A stretch of 64,000 nucleotides of DNA from Batkoa obscura (lineage: Eukaryota > Entomophthoromycota > Entomophthoromycetes > Entomophthorales > Batkoaceae), in contig JASVEC010000005.1 in the NCBI GenBank assembly GCA_030770535.1, positions 1-64,000 of the forward strand. The letters run 5' to 3'. The translations under genes and the position numbers were made by a program. The stretch's first letter is position 1. Each line of letters starts with the position of its first letter. Shown piece after piece: positions 49,066 through 64,000 of this stretch. The notes below the pieces were generated by a model. That model did no database searches. It was not told the DNA's origin and saw nothing but the letters and a program-made list of their open reading frames with translations.

Positions 49066-50579
49066 ATGACAGGATTAGAAGAAAGTGTAAAAAGAGTAGG
49101 CGAATTAAAATGTCAGCTTGAACCTTATGTAAAGGAATATTGCAGCAAAGTAGCTAACTGTGAAAAAGTTGGAAAGCATTATGAAGTGGAATTATTTGAT
49201 ACAAGTAAGTTAAATAATGTATAGAATTATTAACTTTTATTTACTGTTTTAGTTTTATTTCCAGAAGGTGGAGGCCAAGTAAACTAATCCTATATACTTA
49301 AAACTTTTAGCTATAACTATATAGCCTTGGGATTTAGGTACAATCAATGACAAAAAAGTAATCAAGGTGTTAAGAAAGGGATTGAAATGTGTACATGTAT
49401 TAGAAAACCCATTAGAAGTTGGAGAAGAAGTAAAAATAATTTTAGATTTTGATAGAAGATTCGATCATATGCAACAACACTCTGGTAAGCTATTTTTTGT
49501 CTATAAATTTCTAGCTTATTATTTTATATTAAGGTCAACATCTATTGTCAGCTATTTTTGAAAAACATTATAATTTAGATACAACCTCATGGTAATAGCA
49601 TTATTTTTTATAAATATTGTTTATATAAATACATCTATAGGTACATGGGATCTTTAAAAAACTATATTCAATTACCTATGAAAGAAAGTGAGTTAACAAA
49701 AGAGATAATTGAACATGTAGAAAAATTATGTAGCGAAAAGATTAGAGAAGCTATCCCAGTTACTGTCAAGTCTTATGATTTAGAGGATCCTAACGTAAAG
49801 AGGCCAACCTCTTTACCTGATGATTATGGTCAAGGAATAGTTAGAGAGATCATTATTGACGATATAGATGTTAATCCGTAAACTTTATTTTAATCCAGAT
49901 TGAATAATTTTTAAACTTATTAGTTGTTGTGGAACTCATGTAAAGAATACAAGCGAATTACAAGTATAAATCTATTTTTATAATGGTTTAGTAATTTAAC
50001 TTTTAGGTTATAAAATTGTTAAACGTAGACAGACAGGGTAGTGATAATGTTCGATTAAACTTTATGGTAGGCCAAAGAGTTTTAGATCATTATGCAGAGG
50101 TATCAAAAAGGGAGCAAAAATTAGTATCAACTTTAAATGCTAAACCAGAGCTATTAGCCACGAAAGCAGAACAAACAATTCAATCAAACAAAGATATGAA
50201 TAAACAATTGAAGAACATGAATTTAGAGTTGACTTTAAATTACAAGAATGACATAATTAATAGATTAAGTCATAATAATATAGTCTGCTGTCACCATCCT
50301 TATACTGAAATGGACTTTATTAAAGTCATCAACTCGGAATTTCAGACTAAATTACAGAACTTACATGATAATAGTAAACTAGTTTTAGTATCTGGTGGCT
50401 CTAAATCTGGTCCTTTAATGATCCTTGGAAATACTGATATGATTTCACATGTGTTAAAATTAATTGAAAATGTACCTAAAAAAGGAGCAATGACAGGAGG
50501 TATGAAATGGCAAGGAAAGTGTGCTGATTTAGACAAACTACTATCTTTTTATAATGAAATAGGAAAAATTGAATTATAA
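49066..50579 (+). CDS. AARSD1: Alanyl-tRNA editing protein AARSD1 (AlaX type)
   Basis: Free-standing editing enzyme that deacylates Ser-tRNA(Ala), a back-up proofreader for alanyl-tRNA synthetase. Exons beginning at 49066 join to about 406 residues, matching animal AARSD1 (412). Features in order: LFPEGGGQPWDLGTIN, FDRRFDHMQQHSGQHLLSA (split by an intron; the two His are zinc ligands), SEKIREAIPVTV, PTSLPDDYGQGIVREI, CCGTHVKNTSELQVIKLL with the Cys/His zinc ligands, and a C-terminal domain with VSGGSKSGPLMI and GAMTGGMKWQGK. No targeting signal. Found in animals and early fungi but lost from many Ascomycota. It converges on HSCB with only 67 bp between stop codons. Confidence 0.93.
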
Positions 50580-50646
50580 AAATAAATGCTAAAAACTAAA
50601 CACCTCAAACTTTGATTCTTTTTTCTTTATTATTCTACTTTAATTT

Positions 50647-51496
50647 TTAAAGATGCTTTGCTCGTTTAAGGCATTTAAAATAATATCGATATTCCAATAC
50701 TAAGTTATAAGCCGCTTTTGTATCATTATTATCAAATGCTATATTTAACTTTGTTTCAAGGTCTTTTAAATGCTCTAAAAAATATTAGCTAATAACAGTT
50801 AGTATAAATATATATACCTTTTACTTCTAAAACAATACTTTCAGTTTCATTTTTGTCTTGACTATCCTCCAACCTTTCATTTAATTCCATAATGTTAAAT
50901 AATATCTGTTGGTTTTCGATACTTTCTTCTTCTTTTATTTCTTTTCCTTGCAATCTCAGCTTTAAATCATTTTAATTTAGTTATTGTTTTCATTTTAGCA
51001 CTTTGTTACCATATATTCAGCTCTTTTCAAAGGTTCTTTTAGATTATCATAAGCTTGATTAATCACCATACTCGAGTTTTCAAAGATTGTTTTTAGTTTC
51101 TAAAACATAATAATTAATATAAAAACCACAATAATCAAGCTAATACATCATCCATTGAAATCAACTTATCTGGGTGATAAGCGTTTTGAATTTTATAATA
51201 TTTTTTCTTCAAATCAATCAAGTTTATATTAAATTTCTGTGGACTAAATTTCAAAATGGGTTGTACAGTTAACAAATTACTTTATAGTTATAATTACAAA
51301 TGTACCTTTCAAGTAATTTAAAATAATTTACTTCACTTGGAATTGGTTGCAATTGAGAGCATTTTTCATCTATGCAATTAACTACTTCGTCTTCAATTTT
51401 CATTGAGCAACTTATACACTGTTTGTTAAAAATAGAGCTATGATTGATACCTCTCCTAAATGTTTTATTAATGGCTATATATTTTATAATTTTCAT
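50647..51496 (-). CDS. JAC1: Mitochondrial iron-sulfur co-chaperone HscB/Jac1
   Basis: J-protein that delivers the scaffold ISCU with its Fe-S cluster to mitochondrial Hsp70. Four to five exons join to roughly 215 residues. The N-terminus (IKYIAINKTFRRGINHSS) is basic and suits mitochondrial import; CISCSMKI and CIDEKCSQL form the zinc-binding C-x2-C...C-x4-C domain present in animal HSCB and absent from yeast Jac1. The J-domain reads VNYFKLLER...YYKIQNAYHPDKLISM with the essential HPD, then NSSMVINQAYDNLKEPLKRA. The HscB C-terminal helical domain (MELNERLEDSQDKNE, LKDLETKLNIAFDNND) follows. The ATG at 51496 was chosen because the codons upstream provide only TTG. Confidence 0.88.
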
Positions 51497-51618
51497 TTTA
51501 GTCAAAAAGTATTAGTTTTTTAATTACAAAACCTTATAATATAATCATGAATATTATGCTTAAAAATCGCTTTATCAGATCGATTTAAAGGAAATAAATT
51601 TTAATTTAAATAACTTTA

Positions 51619-53548
51619 TTAGAATTTGTCGAAATTTCCGTAATTACTACTCTTTTTAGTTGATGTCATAGTGACTTTAGTGTTATTTTTGTTTTCTTGT
51701 TTAATTTGAGCAGCAATAGATTCCTTATTTAGATATTTACCAATATACTTAGTTGACTCTTTAATACTTTTGGATCCAGCTAGTTTAGTACCAAATACAG
51801 TTGTAGAATCCTAAATCATATATTAATAATTTATTAAAAAATTAAAGTAATATATTACATCTTCTTTCTTCTTTTCAATGATTTGCTGCCTTTCTTTTTC
51901 CATTTTTTCCCTTTCTTGTTCATTCTTCTGATGTTCATCAAAAGGATTAACAAATACTTTGATTTTTTCAATAATTATTTTATGCCTTGGCTTATCTTTT
52001 TGATCAGTTTCAATACGTTCTAAAGCGTCTAATACTGGCTTTCCACCTACTACTTTCCCAAAGATTGTATGCTTACCATCAAGATGAGAACATGCTCTAA
52101 AAGTAATATAACTAAAATAGAACTAATATCAGCATCAGTGTTATATTCATAAATTACATTATACTTACAATTGCGAGTTATTAGTATTTTTCCCTTTATT
52201 GGCCATTGCTAATATTCCTCTTGAATCATGTGAAAGTTTATTTTTAAGTTCATCTTCAAAATCCTCTTTCCAATACGATTCGCCACCTTTACCAGTTCCG
52301 CTAGGATCGCCACCTTGAATCTAAAATAAGTTAGAAAATTACAGAAGTCAAATTAGTATCCATTACCATAAAGTTAGAAACCAAACGATGAAAGGATACC
52401 CCATCATAATATCCTTTTTTAGCTAACATTATAAAATTATAGCATGTTTTTGGTGTCTAAAACAGTTAATATAAAGTTAAGCTATTAATAATGACTTACA
52501 ATATCACAGTGAAGCTCTAAATTTATATCGCCATAATTTGTTATAATAGAACAATACCCTTTGCTTTTGATCTTTTGGAACATCAGTTGTTCGTTACTTA
52601 AATAAGCTGTTTCATTGACAGTAACCGGAGTCATACCCATTGAAGTAAAGGAGGCTGCTACTCTCCCTTGTGAATGTCTAGCTGCATTATTATCAGATTT
52701 ACTAGTCATACTAGTCTTTTCCTTCTCCTTTTCCTTAAGTTCTATTTCACTTTGCATCATTTTCTATGAATGAATTAGTTACATAATATATAAAGCAAAA
52801 ATATAGTACTTTCTTTAAGGGCTCAGTAGTTTTATTAGCATCAGCTAATATCCTTTTAGCTGAGCTTGATAAGTTGATAGAAGAAGAATTATCTTTAATG
52901 GGAACTATTCTGAATTAATAACTAATAAATAAATGAATAATTGTTTATACCTTTAAGTGCATTTTTTATGTGCTTGAAATTATTTAGGTTTCTGTTTTCT
53001 ACATTATGAGGATCCTGTAATGTAATGATATCTACTTTTTTAAAGTCTTGGTCTGTAACAAGATCCTTGAATAGTTTTTCTTTAAAATTCAACTTTTCGA
53101 TCGTTTCATACGCATAAACTTGACCAGATACCCTGTTAGCTACAATATGCGTATGATCTGTGAATATTTTATAAGTTACAGGGCAGCAATATTTTCCTAA
53201 TCGAATAATTTAAAAAATTGGCATTTAGTTTCTTACTTCCGTTTTACCTTCATTATTCTTATGAAACTCTAATGGGAACAGATCCTTAGCTTCTAACTTA
53301 TTCCCTGTAATTGGATTGGTACCAAACTCTTTTAAATAGGGGACTATATTTTCTAAATCAAACACATGCCCTTCAGGTGTAGCGTATGGAGTTTCAAAGG
53401 GTTGTAATGAAATTGCGCAACAGTAAAATGGTAACCTTTTAAACCCTATCTCTTCCTTTTTCTTTTTTAATCCACCAAAGGAACTCCCCCCATATTCATT
53501 TGCCCATTCACTGTGAGTTATATACAATTTATCAGTCCATTTACCCAT
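51619..53548 (-). CDS. PPIL2: PPIL2/Cyp60: U-box cyclophilin of the spliceosome
   Basis: Cyclophilin-type peptidyl-prolyl isomerase with an N-terminal U-box, a spliceosome-associated protein and E3 ligase. The start [20 protein letters not shown] is the family hallmark. The U-box follows as [20 protein letters not shown] and [20 protein letters not shown], then [11 protein letters not shown] Lys/Glu-rich linker joins to the cyclophilin domain: [80 protein letters not shown] and [15 protein letters not shown]. The catalytic Arg in FHRLV is present. A charged tail ends YGNFDKF. Seven short introns. No defect was seen. Confidence 0.94.
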
Positions 53549-54069
53549 TTCAAAGATAAAGTAGATTTTAATAACAAATTAAAAGTTTCACTTTAACAAT
53601 TCATGGTTTTGATTTATAAAACTGAACTTAAATCCATGCAAAATAATTTAAATTTTAATCAAATATTAAAGTCTATTTATAGTCACAAAATGTAGATATA
53701 TTAATAATAATATAATCAAAGATATAATTAATATTTGAATGCAAGGAATAACATATGGTGATATTTTTTTTACCTATTACCCTTTTTTACTATTTTTCAA
53801 AACTTGGATATCAACTAATGCAACTGTTCAAGCTTGGATGTGTGCTAGCTAACTGTTCATTTTAAAATTAAAATCAGCAAGCCTCAAATTAGTATAATAG
53901 AACAAATGGTTGCTTATAAAATTCTTCGTTACCAGTGCACATTCGAACTTAAACAGTTGCATTAGTTAATATCCAAGTTTTAAAAAAATAATAAAAAAAG
54001 GTAATAGGTAAAAAATGTTCACATATTATAATAGTGTAATATTTAGCAGTTTAAATAATTTCTTATTTA
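53549..54069. other. Intergenic region containing an inverted-repeat element
   Basis: About 520 bp between PPIL2 and MCM8, mostly occupied by the 270-bp inverted-repeat element described separately. Confidence 0.6.
53754..54026. mobile_element. MITE-like element with about 95-bp terminal inverted repeats
   Basis: The left arm (53754-53850) begins TATGGTGATATTTTTTTTAC and runs through ACCTATTACCC and CAACTAATGCAACTGTT. The right arm (53935-54026), read inward, begins TATGTGAACATTTTTTACC and repeats the same landmarks. A roughly 85-bp non-repeated centre has no coding capacity. Terminal TATG resembles the 100-bp MITE ends but the rest does not. A foldback/MITE element of a second family is the best explanation. 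Confidence 0.7.
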
Positions 54070-57454
<3,385 letters not shown>

Positions 57455-57645
57455 TTTAGATTATTTAAATGGTATTTCAAGCTTTTGAATTGATTACTTT
57501 AGTTGAAGAATTTATAGCTTAGATACTTCAAACGCATATTAAGTGAAGTTTAATTTCACATAAACAATCAAAATAGAATAAGCTAATTATTTTTGAGCCA
57601 CATACAAAGAATTTTAAAGATATAATAATAATAAACTCAACATAG

Positions 57646-58757
57646 ATGAGTCAATCAACAGAAAGATTACCACCAGAACTATTTGAAATGGTTGTAAAGT
57701 GTTTTGACAAAGTTGAAGATAAGGACACACTGATAAATATAGCAATGACCAATAAAAGGAGCTATCATTGCTTTCTGCCCTATGTTTATGAAACATTACG
57801 TCTATGTTATATCCCTAGGTTGGAAATTTTGCTTGGCTCCCTTATAAATTCAAGAAACAATATGGATTTTACGAGGTTAGAAATGATCAAATGTCTAGAT
57901 TTGTCTTTTTTATCCTTAATATCTTATGAGCTATTAGAGGTGATATTTAACGTTTTAGGTCCTTATTTAGAAAAACTAGTTGCTTCTAATGTGGTTCATT
58001 TATATGATAATTTACTGTTAAGTTTAATATCACATAAAAAATTAAAATCTCTCACTTTAAATAATAATTACAATTTAACAGATTATTGTAAGTCATTTTA
58101 ATTTTTATTGTCTTATATTAAATATTTGTAGCATTCGAATTGTTGCCAGGATCATTAAGTGAAACTTTAGTTGAGTTAAACGTTCAGCATCTCTCTAGGC
58201 TTAGTCCTTTAATCCTTTGTAAATTATTAAAAAATTTACCAAGGTTAAAAGCGCTCTCACTTTGTTCATTTCGAAATTATACATCATCAAGTTTATTGAA
58301 AATAATGAAAAGAATCAATTCAACATTACAAAGCTTAAAGATTGACCAAATCGACTTTGAGCCTAGTACAATAGAGCCCATCTTTGATCAACTTTATGGA
58401 AATATTACTACTTTAGAGTTAGGCTTATGGTTTGATTTTGATATTTCTGATCTCATAAACCTTTTTTCAAGGAAAAATGTTACACCTAATATCACTAGCC
58501 TTACCTTACACCTTAATCGTATCAGTGATGATATTACTGATTTATATAAAGAGTTGAAGCCCCTTAAAGAATTACTTCCTAAGTTAAAATATTTAGGTAT
58601 TAAGGGCATTCAAACTAGATTATTAGAGTTACATCGGTTTATTGAAGAATGGAAAGATTTAAAGTATTTACTGTTTTGTCCATCAACACAACTTTCGCCA
58701 AAAATTGAAAATTCATTTAGGAAAAAAGCCACATTCAAATTGATTATTTATAAATGA
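57646..58757 (+). CDS. F-box / leucine-rich-repeat protein
   Basis: Two exons (57646-58087, 58132-58757) join to 355 residues. The N-terminus RLPPELFEMVVKCFDKVEDK then IAMTNKRSYHCFLPYVYE fits an F-box, which would bind Skp1 in an SCF ubiquitin ligase. The rest carries irregular leucine-rich repeats (LKSLTLNNNYNLTDY, LVELNVQHLSRLSPLILCKL, LKALSLCSFRNYTSSSLLKI, ITSLTLHLNRISDD), giving a substrate-recognition horseshoe. The target is unknown; such genes are abundant and variable in early-diverging fungi. A 64-codon hydrophobic open frame overlapping the stop codon is not called. Head-to-head with MCM8, 191 bp apart. Confidence 0.8.
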
Positions 58758-59380
58758 TTAAAACTTACCATAAAGTCTTCCTTATTATCCTTTTATTATA
58801 TTTATCATTTTTATATAAAATTTATTTTAAGCTAATTATTTTGTCTATTCTACTAAACATACTTTGTAGTTTATTCAGACTTTATATTGTTTTTGTAACA
58901 TTTTGCTTTCGAGTTCAATTATATCCTCGCTATCTTAAATTAACGTGAATAAACGAAATAATACAAAAGAAATAAATTTGAAGTTATTATAATATAGATA
59001 TTACTTTTATCAGCTCAACGCAAAAATTCTATAAAAGGAGAGAAGTGTAAATGATGATGAAAGGGAATTAGAAACCTTGGGGTGCGAATATGTATTTATG
59101 GAAGGCACTAAGGAGGAGAAATTAGTAATTTTTGAATAATTTTAAGAGCAGGATTGAAGGATTGAATTCTAAAATGCCCCGTAAGGGTAAAAAACAAAAA
59201 GTACCAATATATACATAACACAAGAAAAATTAGATCTAGGTAGTTGAAGGGTAAATGGGAGAGATTAATTAATCTAACTCGAAATGAGATAGATCAATAA
59301 AGTTGAGATGATAATAGGAATTGTTAAAGGGTAGATAAAAAAATTATCTTACCGCTTTATATCGAGATGATTTGGTTTGT
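58758..59380. other. Convergent spacer, F-box and DED1 3' ends
   Basis: About 620 bp. The plus-strand sequence 58960-59340 is purine-rich (AAAGGAGAGAAGTG, GGAAGGCACTAAGGAGGAG), presumably the pyrimidine-rich 3' UTR of the minus-strand DED1 transcript. No gene was seen. Confidence 0.5.
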
Positions 59381-61399
<2,019 letters not shown>

Positions 61400-62146
61400 T
61401 TTGGTTAAATATTACAAATATCTATTAAAACAAATTATTTAGACTCTATTATTAGATGTTAAAAAAACCAAAGTTTAAATATATTGAATTATTATTGTTT
61501 TAAAATTTACCTTTTTAATTATAAAAATTTATTATTTTTTTTGTAAAAGAGGTATTTTTATTTATTTTTATCTTAGTTGTTAACTTTGCATTTTTTAGAA
61601 CTTATCTCCTCAACTAATTATCCAATTAAAATGTCCAACTTCAACTTCAACCATTTAATTGGTCGATAAAAAAAATACTATAAGCATGTTGTAATCTATC
61701 TAATTTACATATTTTTAAATTTTAATGGGGTGAAATTAGTTAATTAAGGGAGTTTATAAAAAAATCTATAGCCTCAAATTAACTTTCATTGGCCAATTCA
61801 TTTAAAGTAATCCAAATAGTATCTAATTTAAATAACAAATTTATTGGGTACCTGAATAATAAAATAGGAATGAAATAATTAGCATAAGTATTATACAAGA
61901 AAAAATATTAAAAATATTAATATATATAAAAACAGTGATAATATTATCAAAATAACTCTGATGATATCTTTTTTATTAAAAAAATCAGGTGAAATTACTT
62001 AAAAATATCAATTATTAAAAATACAAGCTTATTTGAGTTAAATATCACGCTATTATAAACAATGTCAATTATGATTTTAAACCAAAAAAAGAAATTAAAC
62101 TTATACTTAAATTATAATATAATATTTAGGCATATTTATTAATATT
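61400..62146. other. AT-rich intergenic region upstream of DED1
   Basis: About 750 bp between the DED1 start and the VMP1 end. It includes pyrimidine-rich plus-strand and A-rich runs near the DED1 start, probably its promoter. No gene, RNA or repeat was recognised. Confidence 0.5.
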
Positions 62147-63750
62147 TTAGAAATAAACAGAATTCGATCTTGAATGTTTTTTCTTTTTTCTTTTTTCTAG
62201 TTTGTTTAATTCTGTCTCCTGAGTTTGTTGAAGGTAAGTTAAAGCTAAAGATTCAATAATTGAAAATAAAAAGTAAAGCATCATTAGTGCAATTAAACTA
62301 TTCCACAATAATGGTATAATACCATTACTTTCATTCTAAAATAAAATAGCTGTTAATATTAATTTATATAACTATATAATAAGAAATATTACATTATTTG
62401 AAGTCGATTTATTTCCTTCTCTAATTACTTTTGTTTGTTCACTTATCATTTTTACTAGCATATCATATAAAAATGGTATACGTGGTCTGAAAAATTCCAA
62501 TATTTTTTGTATTGTTTCTTTTGAAAACATGACTATTATTATTAGTACCTAATATACATTAATCTAAATTTGTTAAAATGAGTAAAATATATACTTGTAA
62601 ACTTGATTTTACAAAAGCTTTTCCAAGCACAACAGCAGAAAAAAATGTAGAAAATGGGATCATAAAATGACCACATGTTATTCCAGCTAAATCAAATAAT
62701 GGATTAGGAATCTAAACAAAGGTTATTATTTGTTTTAATAAAACAATAATTTTATACCGATGCACAAATGAAAATCCCCATAAACCCGGTTATTTTTAGC
62801 AATTGATACACAGTTAAAAATAACCTTTGTTTATAGCTTAATTTAGTAATATCTTTTTGACTTAATTGTTCAAGTTGTTCTAATTCTTCATTCCCTTTAC
62901 CAGCGTATGCAGCTATTAATATAAGCTACTTTTTTTCATTAGTTTATAAAAATTTTACCTGCTCTTGCAATAAAATAAGGAGGTAATTCCCCTAATGCAG
63001 TACCAAATCCCCAAATAATAGATTGCGGAAGTACTTTCAATAAAATTAAGAATGGTGTAATTGCAATACTTGAATTTGTTAAATCTGGTTGACATAAGAA
63101 TCTATTAACTGTTATATTTAATCTTAAGTTATCTATGCAATTACTTATTCTCCCCTCTTATATCAAAATCTAAAGACCCACATTCATAAGCTACCATTGT
63201 AATTTCAGCAACATGTGGTCCTAAAAATAATACAAATGTATGCAATCCAGTACCTAATCCAATTGATGATGCAATTCCTAGCAATAGCCAATATCCATAA
63301 AATTTAATTTCTCCTTTTATTACTTCCATCAACTATTAATGATTAAATGTTAGACATATTTGACAATCATTTTAAAAAAAATATTACTATTTTATGTGGT
63401 CCTTCATAAAATAAAGAAGAATAAAGGATACAAAACATCACAAGTGCTATAGACAATGTAAACCTATTATTCCTTAACATCTTTATTATAAAAACTAGTT
63501 TATCTAACGCATATAATAAAAAATAACCCAAAACCTTTAAAGGTGAAGTATAAATTGATAATGAGCTTCTTTCTCTTTCATATTTTTCCCTTTTCTTACT
63601 TAATTCATCCCAATATGATTTAGCTGTAAAATTATATCTTAATGATATTATTAAATAAATCCATTATATGATTTTACCATTAAAAGAAATCCTTCTATTC
63701 AATTTCTTAGGGTCTGGAGATTGAGATCTTGAACGATGACTTGAACCCAT
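62147..63750 (-). CDS. VMP1: Vacuole membrane protein 1 (VMP1), VTT-domain scramblase
   Basis: ER multi-span protein with phospholipid scramblase activity, needed for autophagosome formation and lipid-droplet/ER-contact control. About eight exons. Starts [20 protein letters not shown], then LFYEGPHKI, and the family signatures [40 protein letters not shown] (the VTT/DedA core with Gly and Glu), and [20 protein letters not shown], which leads into [20 protein letters not shown]. The C-terminus ends in a basic Lys/Arg tail ([15 protein letters not shown]). VMP1 is present in animals, plants, amoebae and early-diverging fungi but missing from most Dikarya, so it carries taxonomic weight. No break seen. 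Confidence 0.94.
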
Positions 63751-64000
63751 TAATATTATTTAAATTGAATTATTTGTTTTATGATAATGGCGTAATTTGT
63801 ATTAATCTATAGAATTAAGTGAACTAAATTAAGCTGAAAACTCTAATGGATGATTCTCCTTCACTTTTTATATTTATTTAATTATTGGCTAATCACTTTT
63901 TATGCCTTTAATTTTCCACAAATATTTATACTTTTTAAATATTGGAAATTTTTATGTTAATGATATGAAAATATTAAATTATATGTGAATAAAATGTAAG

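Noticed and set aside
58754-58948. 64-codon hydrophobic frame overlapping the F-box stop
   Set aside because: Low-complexity Leu/Ile/Phe composition typical of AT-rich 3' UTR; no start context or homology.

Overview
The window is one end of a eukaryotic chromosome. Bases 1-803 are a CCCTAA (TTAGGG) telomere tract, so base 1 is at or near the physical end. The genes carry many short (about 40-65 bp) GT...TAG introns, intergenic DNA is roughly three-quarters A+T, and the gene set (3-ketodihydrosphingosine reductase, Sct1/Gpt2-type acyltransferase, Ded1, Ssl2/XPB, TEN1, MCM8, VMP1, NCLX-type exchanger, ROGDI, AARSD1) fits an AT-rich early-diverging fungus better than a Dikaryan yeast or mould. 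An entomophthoroid (Conidiobolus-like) or mucoromycote/glomeromycote fungus is my guess; the species cannot be named from sequence alone.

Layout. 1-7.8 kb is subtelomeric: telomere, two nested solo LTRs, a heavily decayed 4-kb coding remnant, and an inverted pair of a 100-bp MITE. 7.8-38.9 kb is mostly housekeeping: glycerolipid acyltransferase, XPB (TFIIH), glyoxalase II, SmB, MUTYH, ROGDI/Rav2, an NhaC-type antiporter, a tail-anchored coiled-coil protein, TEN1, an NCLX/CCX cation exchanger, an Ecm15/MTH1187 protein, beta'-COP, ketodihydrosphingosine reductase and a secreted/membrane kelch protein. 39-48.8 kb is an accessory island: two paralogous GDSL hydrolases on the minus strand, five copies of the 100-bp MITE, a solo LTR with a perfect 5-bp target duplication, and an apparently intact DNA transposon. 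49-63.8 kb is housekeeping again: AARSD1, HSCB/Jac1, PPIL2, MCM8, an F-box/LRR protein, a Ded1/DDX3 helicase and VMP1.

How genes fit together. Several head-to-head pairs share short upstream regions (MUTYH/ROGDI with only 48 bp between start codons, coiled-coil/TEN1, MCM8/F-box). Genome-maintenance functions are well represented (XPB, MUTYH, TEN1, MCM8), as are membrane-lipid and endomembrane functions (GPAT, KDSR, beta'-COP, VMP1, ROGDI), but nothing indicates operon-like co-regulation.

Points most worth a second look: a TEN1 gene hidden in three small exons; an intact 567-residue transposase whose terminal repeats resemble those of the local MITEs; a branched inverted-repeat structure just after that transposase; an SmB gene whose first coding exon is only ATG; a MUTYH with an enlarged iron-sulfur loop; and a subtelomeric remnant whose stop codons look like C-to-T changes. 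Exon joins were inferred by eye from GT...AG signals and reading-frame continuity, and no database search was run.
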